Positions 53,056 through 61,150 of a DNA stretch of 64,000 nucleotides are shown one piece after another. The translations under genes and the position numbers were made by a program. The notes below the pieces were generated by a model. It was given only the letters and a program-made list of their open reading frames with translations. It did no database searches and had not been told where the DNA came from. The DNA is from an uncultured Sterolibacterium sp. (GTDB taxonomy: Bacteria; Pseudomonadota; Gammaproteobacteria; Burkholderiales; Rhodocyclaceae), in contig CAIVDC010000076.1 in assembly GCA_903904605.1 (NCBI GenBank), forward strand, positions 1-64,000. Reading direction: 5' to 3'. The first letter of the stretch is position 1. Each line of letters begins with the position of its first letter.

Positions 53056-53604
53056 TTATCCACCCATCAGCGGCATCGCTTCGTGGATGCCCAGGTAGAT
53101 GAGCGCGACGCTGCCCATGAGCGCGTAAGCGCCCACCTTGGTGAAATAGAGCAGGCCGGTGACGACGACCACGGTCGCCAGTCCGAGCGCTCCGGCATGA
53201 GCCGCCCTCAGCACGGTGACCGCACCGGCGAAAATCAGGCCGACGGCAATCGGCGCCAAACCGCGTTCAATGGCCATTCGTACCGGCGATGCCTCGTTGC
53301 GCTGCCACCAGCCCGCCGCGAAGAAGACGACCACGGACGACGGAAGGTAAATGGCCAAGGTGGCGACGACGGCGCCCCAGAACCCATAGACCTGCCAGCC
53401 GATGAGGGCGCAGATCAAGCTGCTCGGTCCGGGCGCGGCACGCGAGATCGCGAAAAGATCGGCGAACTGCGGATCGCTCAGCCAGCCATGAACCGCCACG
53501 GCCTGGTTTTGAATTGCCGGGACAATTGCCTGGCCGCCGCCGAAGGAAAAGATCGAGAGCGGGGCGAAGACAAGGATCAGGCCGAAAAGGCGACTATCGA
53601 TCAT
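53056..53604 (-). CDS. Chromate transporter, half-size (ChrA C-half-like)
   Basis: FAPLSIFSFGGGQAIVPAIQNQAV...ISRAAPGPSSLI. Confidence 0.85.
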   Translation of the reverse strand: MIDSRLFGLILVFAPLSIFSFGGGQAIVPAIQNQAVAVHGWLSDPQFADLFAISRAAPGPSSLICALIGWQVYGFWGAVVATLAIYLPSSVVVFFAAGWWQRNEASPVRMAIERGLAPIAVGLIFAGAVTVLRAAHAGALGLATVVVVTGLLYFTKVGAYALMGSVALIYLGIHEAMPLMGG

Positions 53605-54190
53605 TGCGGGCCTTCCTTTCGAGAACGAATGCCCAGGCGATGCTAACCGGGGCGGCAACCGCGACCACCGGGACCATCGGCCATCGGAGAATGCCGACCA
53701 CCGCGAAACAGACTCCAGCGACCACGGGCGCCATGACATTGCGCGGCAGTCGTGCAGCCACCTTGATCCCCATTTGCAGGGTCGCGCCGACCGCCGCGGC
53801 CGCCATGCCTGCAAGCACGAAGTGGACGATCTCGAAATGGCCGTAGGTGCGGTACAAGTAGCCCAAAACGAGAATGACGCAGAAAGCGGGGATGACCATG
53901 CCGAGAACGGCAATGGTACCGCCGACCCCGCCCCGCAGCCGCATGCCCACATACAGCGCAATGTTGACCGGATTGGCGCCGGGCAGCACTTGGGCGACGG
54001 TCAGGCCGGACAGGAATTCCTTCTCGTCAAGCCAACCGCGCTTGACGACGATGTCGTGATGGACCCAGGCTTGGACGCCGCCGCCGAAAGTCGCCATTCC
54101 CAGCCGGACAAAGGCGCCCAATAGCGCCATCAGACTGACTTTCGGTCGGTTGAATTCTGAGTCGGCCAGACTTGAGCTATCGGTCGCCAT
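53594..54190 (-). CDS. Chromate transporter, half-size (ChrA N-half-like)
   Basis: FVRLGMATFGGGVQAWVHHDIVVKRGWLDEKEFLSGLTVAQVLPGANPVNIALYVG. Confidence 0.87.
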   Translation of the reverse strand: MATDSSSLADSEFNRPKVSLMALLGAFVRLGMATFGGGVQAWVHHDIVVKRGWLDEKEFLSGLTVAQVLPGANPVNIALYVGMRLRGGVGGTIAVLGMVIPAFCVILVLGYLYRTYGHFEIVHFVLAGMAAAAVGATLQMGIKVAARLPRNVMAPVVAGVCFAVVGILRWPMVPVVAVAAPVSIAWAFVLERKARNDR

Positions 54191-54419
54191 GGGTCGTCCT
54201 TAATGGGTGGGAAGTGGAGTTCGCGGTTGGGGTCTCCGCCATTATGGCCTAAGCGGCAATCTTCAGGAAAACGCTTGCTCCCCGCCGTTCTGAAGATGTC
54301 GAATCTGGATTGGATTCTATATGCAGGTCGTGATGACCTGCCTCCTTTTGACCGAATTCTTCCGGATCAACATTCTCTGCCGATCCGGTGAGGAGATGCC
54401 GGTCATGGAAGGTGGCGAG

Positions 54420-54580
54420 GTGACCGACAGCAGGCAGACACGCGAGCGGATCGCGCAACTCAAGGCCAGCGTTCGCGCCAAGGTCGCGCACCCGTTTCAT
54501 ATCGTCACGAATCGCTTCGGGCAAAGGAAGGGCGCAATCGCGGATAGGCCAAGAACGCGGCCCAATTGCTGCGGCATCGA
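54420..54580 (+). pseudogene. IS5-family transposase C-terminal remnant, frameshifted and with an internal stop
   Basis: RERIAQLKASVRAKVAHPFHIVTNRFGQRK in one frame, continuing as RG*AKNAAQL in the next, matching the IS5 pattern ..RARVEHPFRVIKRQFG..RYRGLAKNTAQL.. Confidence 0.6.
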
Positions 54581-54659
54581 AAGTGCATAAGACGCGCATG
54601 ACCGACCATCTGCAGTCGAGAAGAGCGCCCTATTTCACGGATTGCCATCTGAAAAGTAC

Positions 54660-54733
54660 TGGAGCGGGCGATGGGAATCGAACCCACGGCTCTAGCTTGG
54701 GAAGCTAGGGTATTACCATTATACGACGCCCGC
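54660..54733 (-). tRNA. glyU: tRNA-Gly(CCC)
   Basis: Minus strand GCGGGCGTCGTATAATGGTAATACCCTAGCTTCCCAAGCTAGAGCCGTGGGTTCGATTCCCATCGCCCGCTCCA; cloverleaf folds, CCA encoded, anticodon loop TTCCCAA. Confidence 0.95.
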
Positions 54734-54743
54734 CTTGGCGGTC

Positions 54744-54772
54744 ATTGTAGTCAGGACTATCGTCGCTGGCAA
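54744..54772 (-). promoter_or_regulatory. Sigma-70-type promoter of tRNA-Gly
   Basis: Minus strand TTGCCA-N17-TACAAT. Confidence 0.6.
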
Positions 54773-54787
54773 ATTGCCCGCGACGAT
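54759..54787. repeat. 29-bp near-perfect palindrome
   Basis: ATCGTCGCTGGCAAATTGCCCGCGACGAT: 13 of 14 arm positions complementary around a single central A. Confidence 0.85.
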
Positions 54788-54797
54788 GATTTCGCAC

Positions 54798-54825
54798 TTG
54801 ACGCGCAATCTCAAAAGCTTATTAT
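54798..54825 (+). promoter_or_regulatory. Candidate sigma-70 promoter for the Tad/Flp locus
   Basis: TTGACG-N16-TATTAT in an AT-rich stretch upstream of the Flp pilin gene. Confidence 0.45.
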
Positions 54826-54965
54826 TCATTTGGGATATTTTGCAAGATGACCCCAATGACTTCTGGCAATCGCAGCAACTTGAGTCGCCGGCCTTTGTCT
54901 CTGGTTGTCCACGGCGCCTGGTCAATGCTGCCGATTCTTCACGATATTTTCCAAGGAGCACACCC

Positions 54966-55235
54966 ATGAGCAGTCTGTCGATAACCCGGCGTCAATGCGG
55001 TCAGGGCATGACCGAATACATTGTCATCGTGGCGTTGATTGCCGTCGCCGCAATCGCTGTCTATCAGTTCTTCGGACAGACGATACGCAGCCAGACCGCT
55101 GGCATTGCCAAGGAAGTCGCGGGTCAGAGCGCGGCGACCTCGATCGGCAATTCGCAGACGGCGGCAGGCAATGCCGAAGCGGAGGGTACGACAAAGAAGG
55201 GGCTGGACAAGTACCAGAACGACAATTCACGTTAG
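54966..55235 (+). CDS. Flp-type pilin
   Basis: MSSLSITRRQCG/QGMTEYIVIVALIAVAAIAVYQFFG: G/xxxxEY prepilin site followed by hydrophobic stretch. Confidence 0.8.
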   Translation: MSSLSITRRQCGQGMTEYIVIVALIAVAAIAVYQFFGQTIRSQTAGIAKEVAGQSAATSIGNSQTAAGNAEAEGTTKKGLDKYQNDNSR

Positions 55236-55257
55236 CGCCCCACGGAAGCTGGACATC

Positions 55258-56700
55258 ATGGAACTCGCCAGGGCCGGTCGAGATCCGCGGCGCGCGGGCG
55301 ACAGGGGTTGTCAGCGAGGCCAGGCACTCATCTACGGACTGTTTGTCCTGACAGCCGGTCTTGCCGCGCTCTTTTTCCTGTTCAATACCGGACAACTGGT
55401 CAGTGAAAAGACCAAGCTCGTCAATACCGGAGACGCCGTGGCCTATAGCGCCGGAGTGATGCACGCACGCCTGCTGAATTTTGACGCCTATGCCAACAGG
55501 GCGATGATCGCCAACACCGTGGCCATCGCCCAAATGGTGAGCCTTTCCTCATGGCTTCAGTACGCTGACAACCTCGCCCGGTTTGGCGCGGCTACGATGA
55601 ATCCAAAGTTTCTGCCGTTCTATCCCGCTTATGCCGTCGCATTGCAGATCGGACCCGCCACCAAGGAAACACTGGTCGATTCCGGTACGCTCCAGGAACT
55701 GGCCGCCGGCTCCGACATGATCGTGCGAAAGGCGTTGATGACGGCACAGTGGGTCGCCTATCAAGGCATGGCCGTTGCGCGTAAGGAGGTGATGGACGAA
55801 GTGGCCCAGGCCAACTATGGCGGCGACGGGACTGTCACTGTCGAATCCTTGACTGGAGATGAATTGACCGGCTTCCTCACGCGCTACGCCGATGAGCAGC
55901 GCAGCCGCTTTGCCGACGCCTCAAGTGCTTCCGCCGGTCGCGACCCATTCGTCCCGAAACGCAGTTGGAGCCTCCCCGGATTTTGGAGCGATTGCCCAAG
56001 CGCCACTGCCACGGGCCGGGTAGATTGGCTTGACCGCAGGGGCGGCACTGCCTTAATCGGTTTCGATGAATGGCAGGCAATGGACACGCTTTCGGAAAAG
56101 CGCTGGGTCCCCAAGAGCAAGAATGACGTGATGTGTCAGGGTCTGGCCGAGGTTCCCGATGGCTGGGGAGCGCAGTCGGCCGCCGACAACCCGTCCTTCG
56201 ACATGGAGCCGAACCGCTATGGCGGATCCCCGGCGGTCAATCCCGCAGCCAGCGGCTTGGCACTCGTCTTCTCAAGTAATTCCTGGGCCTATTCCGGATT
56301 GCCCAATTTCTACGACCTTTCCGTAGACGGACTGAAGCAGGAGGATCCGCGCTTCCGATTTGCCATACGATTGCGCCGCGAGAAAAGTCAGACGGCGACC
56401 TCTGAAGCCCGTTCGGCCATTAGGCCCAGCGCTCGTGTCAATGCCTACCAGGCAACCCCTGCCGGCGGACAAGAACTGGTGGCAGTATCGGCGTCGGAAG
56501 TCTTCTTTCAGCGTACCGGCCCCGATGAAACATGTTCGGATGGCAAACGGATGGGACGCGACAACTGCTACGGGCGAAACTCGCTCGGCAAGGCCCGCGA
56601 GCTCGCCAGCCTTTTCAATCCCTACTGGCAGGTGCATCTGGTTCAATCCGGCGAGGCCGTGGCGACAGCGCAGGAGATGCAGGGAGCGACGCTGCCATGA
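55258..56700 (+). CDS. TadG-like pilus assembly protein
   Basis: N-terminal RGQALIYGLFVLTAGLAALFFLFNTGQLVSEKTKLVNTGDAVAYSAG. Confidence 0.7.
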   Translation: MELARAGRDPRRAGDRGCQRGQALIYGLFVLTAGLAALFFLFNTGQLVSEKTKLVNTGDAVAYSAGVMHARLLNFDAYANRAMIANTVAIAQMVSLSSWLQYADNLARFGAATMNPKFLPFYPAYAVALQIGPATKETLVDSGTLQELAAGSDMIVRKALMTAQWVAYQGMAVARKEVMDEVAQANYGGDGTVTVESLTGDELTGFLTRYADEQRSRFADASSASAGRDPFVPKRSWSLPGFWSDCPSATATGRVDWLDRRGGTALIGFDEWQAMDTLSEKRWVPKSKNDVMCQGLAEVPDGWGAQSAADNPSFDMEPNRYGGSPAVNPAASGLALVFSSNSWAYSGLPNFYDLSVDGLKQEDPRFRFAIRLRREKSQTATSEARSAIRPSARVNAYQATPAGGQELVAVSASEVFFQRTGPDETCSDGKRMGRDNCYGRNSLGKARELASLFNPYWQVHLVQSGEAVATAQEMQGATLP

Positions 56701-57494
56701 ATGAGCCGTCACCTTTTCGGACGCTTGCGGGAGGGCAGGCTTTCACGGAATTCCTTGTCGTCGTTCTGGCGCTGCTGCCGCTTTTCCTGCTGATGCCGGT
56801 CATCGGCAAGTATCAGGATATCGCCCATAGCACACGGATGGCGAGTCGCTACGTGGCATTCGAGGCGATGACTCGCAACGCCGCAACAAGCAGTTGGAAG
56901 CCAGAGGCCCAATTGGCCGACGAAGTGCGGCGCCGATTCTTCAGCAATTCCGACGCGCCCATCAAGACCCATGACCGGGCAGGCAATTTTGCCGCCCATC
57001 GGAATCCGTTCTGGAGCGACCCGAAAGGCGATCCCTTGATCAAGGACTTCAACACCGACATCACGATCAGCTTCGGATCGGACAATAGCAGCGGCCAGAA
57101 TGATGCATTCTCCGCCGCTTCAGATGGCGAACCCTTCCTGGAATACGGCTGGTTCGACTTGCGGGCCCAAGGAATCTACACGGCCAAAGTCTCGGTCGCA
57201 CTGGCCAATTTGCCGGGTGGATTGAGGAACTACGAGCCATTCGACACGATAGATCTGTCCATCGCCCGAAGCACCAGCGTCGTCATCGATCCTTGGACGG
57301 CCGCAGGGCCGAAGCAAGCCGAAGCGCGCTTCGGCGGCAATGCGCTGGTCTTCCCTGCTGGCAGCCTCAAGGAAGCCGCGGCCATCGTCGACGCTCTGGT
57401 GAGCGTGATCGACCTGCCGGGCGGCGTAAGCGCTCCGGCACTGGGCAAACTGGATTTCTGGCGCGACGTGGTGCCTGAGGACCGGCTCAGATAG
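56697..57494 (+). CDS. TadE-like pseudopilin
   Basis: LAGG/QAFTEFLVVVLALLPLFLLMPVIGKYQDIAH. Confidence 0.72.
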   Translation: MNEPSPFRTLAGGQAFTEFLVVVLALLPLFLLMPVIGKYQDIAHSTRMASRYVAFEAMTRNAATSSWKPEAQLADEVRRRFFSNSDAPIKTHDRAGNFAAHRNPFWSDPKGDPLIKDFNTDITISFGSDNSSGQNDAFSAASDGEPFLEYGWFDLRAQGIYTAKVSVALANLPGGLRNYEPFDTIDLSIARSTSVVIDPWTAAGPKQAEARFGGNALVFPAGSLKEAAAIVDALVSVIDLPGGVSAPALGKLDFWRDVVPEDRLR

Positions 57495-57506
57495 GAAGGA
57501 ATAATC

Positions 57507-58265
57507 ATGTTCGATGCCTTCGGAATTCGCTTTGGCCTCATTGTCGGCGTGATGTTTTCACTGTCCGCAGATGTGGACGGATTGGCATTGACTCAATCAG
57601 TCTGGCCGGTTATGGCCGCACCCGAGGAAGCTCGACTTTTCGACATCGGGAACAAGATGACCTTCGCTGGTTTGCCGATGCGCGTCCAGGGCTTCGTCTC
57701 GGCAGTCAGGCCGCCACAACTGGCCGACGGTTTCCGCCAAAGCCTGGGCCAGCCCTTGGTCGAAGACAGACTCGGCGACAAACTGATCCTCGGCCGCTTT
57801 CAGGGCGAACATTACCTGACGGTTCAACTGGAGCCCGCCGGAGCGGGAACGCGGGGCCTAATCGCGGTGACGCACCTGAGCGCCGCATACGAAAGTCAAG
57901 GTGAAATCCAGGCCGCCATCGACCAAAGGCAGTCACGACTGCCGCCGGGCTCCCGGATAATCAGCCAGATCAACTCCGAAGATGGGGGCAAGCTTGCCGA
58001 GCATTTCGTGACGGTCAGCAGCCAAGGCCTGGACCAAAATCTCGAATACGTGAAGGTCCTGATGCGCGAAGACGGCTTTGCACTCCAACGCGAAGCCGAC
58101 GCCGCCCGGAGTGATACCTCGTCGGACCCCAGCCAGATCGCCGACGGAAAAGTCTTGTTCTTCAAAGGCCCGGGCAAGGAGGCGATGGCCGTTGTCTTCC
58201 GCAAGGACAAAGGCGACACGACCATCGTACTCAACACCGTCACACTGTTGGCTCGATCCAAATGA
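57507..58265 (+). CDS. Hypothetical protein in Tad locus
   Basis: 252-aa ORF with N-terminal hydrophobic segment, tightly packed between tadE-like and pilin-like genes. Confidence 0.7.
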   Translation: MFDAFGIRFGLIVGVMFSLSADVDGLALTQSVWPVMAAPEEARLFDIGNKMTFAGLPMRVQGFVSAVRPPQLADGFRQSLGQPLVEDRLGDKLILGRFQGEHYLTVQLEPAGAGTRGLIAVTHLSAAYESQGEIQAAIDQRQSRLPPGSRIISQINSEDGGKLAEHFVTVSSQGLDQNLEYVKVLMREDGFALQREADAARSDTSSDPSQIADGKVLFFKGPGKEAMAVVFRKDKGDTTIVLNTVTLLARSK

Positions 58266-58456
58266 GCACTCGCCCGGCAAAGGCTCCCGAAGCCCAACGC
58301 GGACAGTCCTCCATGGAGTACGTCGCAGTCTGTGCCGCGCTCGTTCTTGCGCTGGGCATTGGTCTGCGAGATGACAACAGCGCTCTTTCGGAACTGATCG
58401 GAGCCTTCAAGACTGCCTACCAAAAATTCAGCTATGCGATTTCATTGCCCGGATAG
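58262..58456 (+). CDS. Second short Flp-like pilin
   Basis: RG/QSSMEYVAVCAALVLALGIGL: G/xxxxEY site; 64 aa; 4-nt overlap with preceding gene. Confidence 0.7.
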   Translation: MSTRPAKAPEAQRGQSSMEYVAVCAALVLALGIGLRDDNSALSELIGAFKTAYQKFSYAISLPG

Positions 58457-58458
58457 TC

Positions 58459-59403
58459 ATGAAACTCTCGGGCCTGCGTACATTCAAGTTCAACAAGACC
58501 TGGATTGTCCTCGGGGTGGCCCTTGCCGCCGGGCTGGCGGCGGCCCTAGGCGCGAAACACTACCTTGCCAATCAGATGGCCGCCATCGAGGCGCGCGCGA
58601 AGGGCAAGACCGTGGCCATCGTGGTGGCCAAGCGCGATCTGGCCAAGGGCACCCGCCTGTCGGCCGAGAGCCTGGCGGTTCGTCCGGTACCGCAGGATTT
58701 CGCCCACTCGGCCGCCGTCGTACCGGAGCAATTTGACGGCATTGACGGTCAGGTCCTGGCTTACCCCGTCAAGAGCGGCGAGATGATCTTTTGGGGACTG
58801 CTGGAAAGCAGGAAATCCGCCGGCTTTTCATCGCGGGTGGAATCAGGGCGTCGCGCCATGACGGTGCAGGTCGATGAAATCAACTCGATTTCCGGCCTGC
58901 TTGAACCCGGCGACGCCATCGATCTGATGGTCACCATCGACCAAAGGGGCCGGAAAATCACTTTTCCGCTGGTGCAGAACGTCAAGGTCATGGCGACAGG
59001 CCAGCGTTCGGTGGATGACAAGAAGAGCGGCGAGCGACGGCAGTATTCCAGCGTTACGCTCGACACCACGCCGGAACAGGCGCAAATTGTCATCGTTGCC
59101 CGCGAGGCCGGCAGGATCACCGCGCTGTTGCGCAATCCTCAGGACAGGAAGGCGATGTCCAATGTTCGCCGCGATCTCGCCGCGCTCTTGGGTATTCGGA
59201 ACGGCAAGGACGAAGTTTTCGATAACGATGAGCGCCAGGTTCCTGTGCTCTATGGCGGTCGTGCCGGAAAGCTTCCGCCAGAGGGCCTCCAACTCGGTCA
59301 ATACGCGAGCGCCTCCGACTCCGCTTTTCCGACGGGTTCGGGTTCACAGGTGCCGGGTCTTCCCGCTGCACCGCGGCATGTACCTGCACCAGGCCGGCCT
59401 TGA
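58459..59403 (+). CDS. cpaB: Flp pilus assembly protein CpaB/RcpC
   Basis: VAIVVAKRDLAKGTRLSAESLAVRPVPQDF SAF-like; GFSSRVESGRRAMTVQVDEINSISGLLEPGDAIDLMVTI. Confidence 0.88.
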   Translation: MKLSGLRTFKFNKTWIVLGVALAAGLAAALGAKHYLANQMAAIEARAKGKTVAIVVAKRDLAKGTRLSAESLAVRPVPQDFAHSAAVVPEQFDGIDGQVLAYPVKSGEMIFWGLLESRKSAGFSSRVESGRRAMTVQVDEINSISGLLEPGDAIDLMVTIDQRGRKITFPLVQNVKVMATGQRSVDDKKSGERRQYSSVTLDTTPEQAQIVIVAREAGRITALLRNPQDRKAMSNVRRDLAALLGIRNGKDEVFDNDERQVPVLYGGRAGKLPPEGLQLGQYASASDSAFPTGSGSQVPGLPAAPRHVPAPGRP

Positions 59404-59433
59404 TTCGTCGAGGCCCTTCAACTGCGTTCCCCA

Positions 59434-61137
59434 ATGACAGGCAACGACATGACTCATTTTCCGAGAAAGCACGGACCTGACCGCGCTGTCGGCAGTTCTG
59501 TGCAGGGACTCATCGGTGCGGTACTGCTTTGCCTAATCTCCGGCGGTATCGTCCATGCGCAAAGCGCAAGTCCGGGCGAAGGGACAGTGAATTCCGCGAA
59601 GCAAGCGCCGGCTGTTCCGGTGGCAGCGAGCTTGCTCAAGAACAGCTTCGGAGAAAGTCTCCGGTCCAGGATCAAACGTCCGCGTATGGTCCTGAGCCAG
59701 CCCTATGACCCGATCAAGAGCCACGACGACCCGGCACCGATTCCCGAGATAGAAATGTTTGTCGGCGAGTCGCGGGTATTCCCCGCCCCGGCCGTGGCGC
59801 GCATCGCCGTCGGCAACGGGCAGATCATGACCGCTGCGGCGCTCGACAACAAGGAAGTGATCATCTTCGCCAACGCGGTGGGAACTTCATCGCTTTTCAT
59901 ATGGAACGAGGACGGACGTTATCAGAGGGTCAAGGTCAATATCGTCCCGGGCGACACCAGTCGCATCGCCAGCGAGGTAGCTAAATTTCTCTCTGCGATC
60001 CCCAATGCCAAGGCGGCCATCGTGGGTGACAAGGTGATCGTCGAAGGCGACAACCTGTCAGACGCAGATCTGGCAAAGATAGAGCAACTCGGACTGCGCT
60101 ATCCACAAATCGTGAACTTCACCAATCGCCTGGGCTGGGAACAGATGGTGATGATGGACGTCAAGGTGGTCGAATTTCCAGTCACCGAACTGCGCGATGT
60201 CGGATTCAAATGGGGCACGACCGGAGGTGCTGCAATCGGCGGGGTATGGGCGCCGATCCGCCGCGGCAATGCCGGCCCCTATCAGCTCAACATCATCTCG
60301 GGGCAGGACACGCCGGCACCGGTCACCAATCAGAGCGGCGGCCTTCCGGTGATCTTCCCGCAGGGGCTGAATATCCTGAGTGCAGTCAATCTGGGATTGA
60401 ACGCGCAGCTCAATCTCCTGGCTCAGGAAGGCCGGACAAGCATTCTTGCCGAACCGCAACTGTCCACCCGCAACGGAACGAAGGCGAGTTTCCTTGCCGG
60501 TGGCGAATTTCCCTACGTCGTTTCCACCATCAACGGACCCAGCGTCTTCTTCAAGCCCTATGGCGTCAAGCTTGACATTCTCCCTCGCGTGGATAAAAAC
60601 GGCGTGATTCGCGCCACAGTCGAATATGAAGTCAGTTCCATCGACGACTCGATCACTACCGCCGCAGGCCCGGCCCTGCGCACACGCAAGACCAATACCG
60701 AGTTCAATGTGAAAAGCGGCGAGACCATCGTCCTTTCCGGATTGCTTGCACGCGAAGACAGCACCAACATCGAAAAACTGCCGTTTCTCGGCGACATCCC
60801 GATCTTGGGCGCCCTGTTCAAGTCCAAGCGCTACCAGAACAAGGAAACGGAACTGGTGGTGTTTGTCACGCCCATGGTCATCGACAGCCATTCTCCCGGA
60901 CTGGTCGATCGCGTCGAACGCGCCGCGGAACGTTTGCAGCAGAATCTTGGTGAGCGACCCTACCTTGGTGATCCGCTTCAACCCGGTCACGACCCGGTGC
61001 TTGTCGGCCCCTCTGCCCGGAGCTCTGCGGACATACCGCTGACGATGTCGCCGACCTTGACCAGCCCGACTCCGGCGCGCGCCATTCAGAACGGCAGCGG
61101 CCATTCGTGGCCGGAATCCCCAGCAGAAAAGGATTGA
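59434..61137 (+). CDS. cpaC: Flp pilus outer-membrane secretin CpaC/RcpA
   Basis: BON/POTRA-like N-domain; LAQEGRTSILAEPQLSTRNGTKASFLAGGEFP; ETELVVFVTPMVID. Confidence 0.9.
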   Translation: MTGNDMTHFPRKHGPDRAVGSSVQGLIGAVLLCLISGGIVHAQSASPGEGTVNSAKQAPAVPVAASLLKNSFGESLRSRIKRPRMVLSQPYDPIKSHDDPAPIPEIEMFVGESRVFPAPAVARIAVGNGQIMTAAALDNKEVIIFANAVGTSSLFIWNEDGRYQRVKVNIVPGDTSRIASEVAKFLSAIPNAKAAIVGDKVIVEGDNLSDADLAKIEQLGLRYPQIVNFTNRLGWEQMVMMDVKVVEFPVTELRDVGFKWGTTGGAAIGGVWAPIRRGNAGPYQLNIISGQDTPAPVTNQSGGLPVIFPQGLNILSAVNLGLNAQLNLLAQEGRTSILAEPQLSTRNGTKASFLAGGEFPYVVSTINGPSVFFKPYGVKLDILPRVDKNGVIRATVEYEVSSIDDSITTAAGPALRTRKTNTEFNVKSGETIVLSGLLAREDSTNIEKLPFLGDIPILGALFKSKRYQNKETELVVFVTPMVIDSHSPGLVDRVERAAERLQQNLGERPYLGDPLQPGHDPVLVGPSARSSADIPLTMSPTLTSPTPARAIQNGSGHSWPESPAEKD

Positions 61138-61150
61138 CAGCGGGGGCTCA

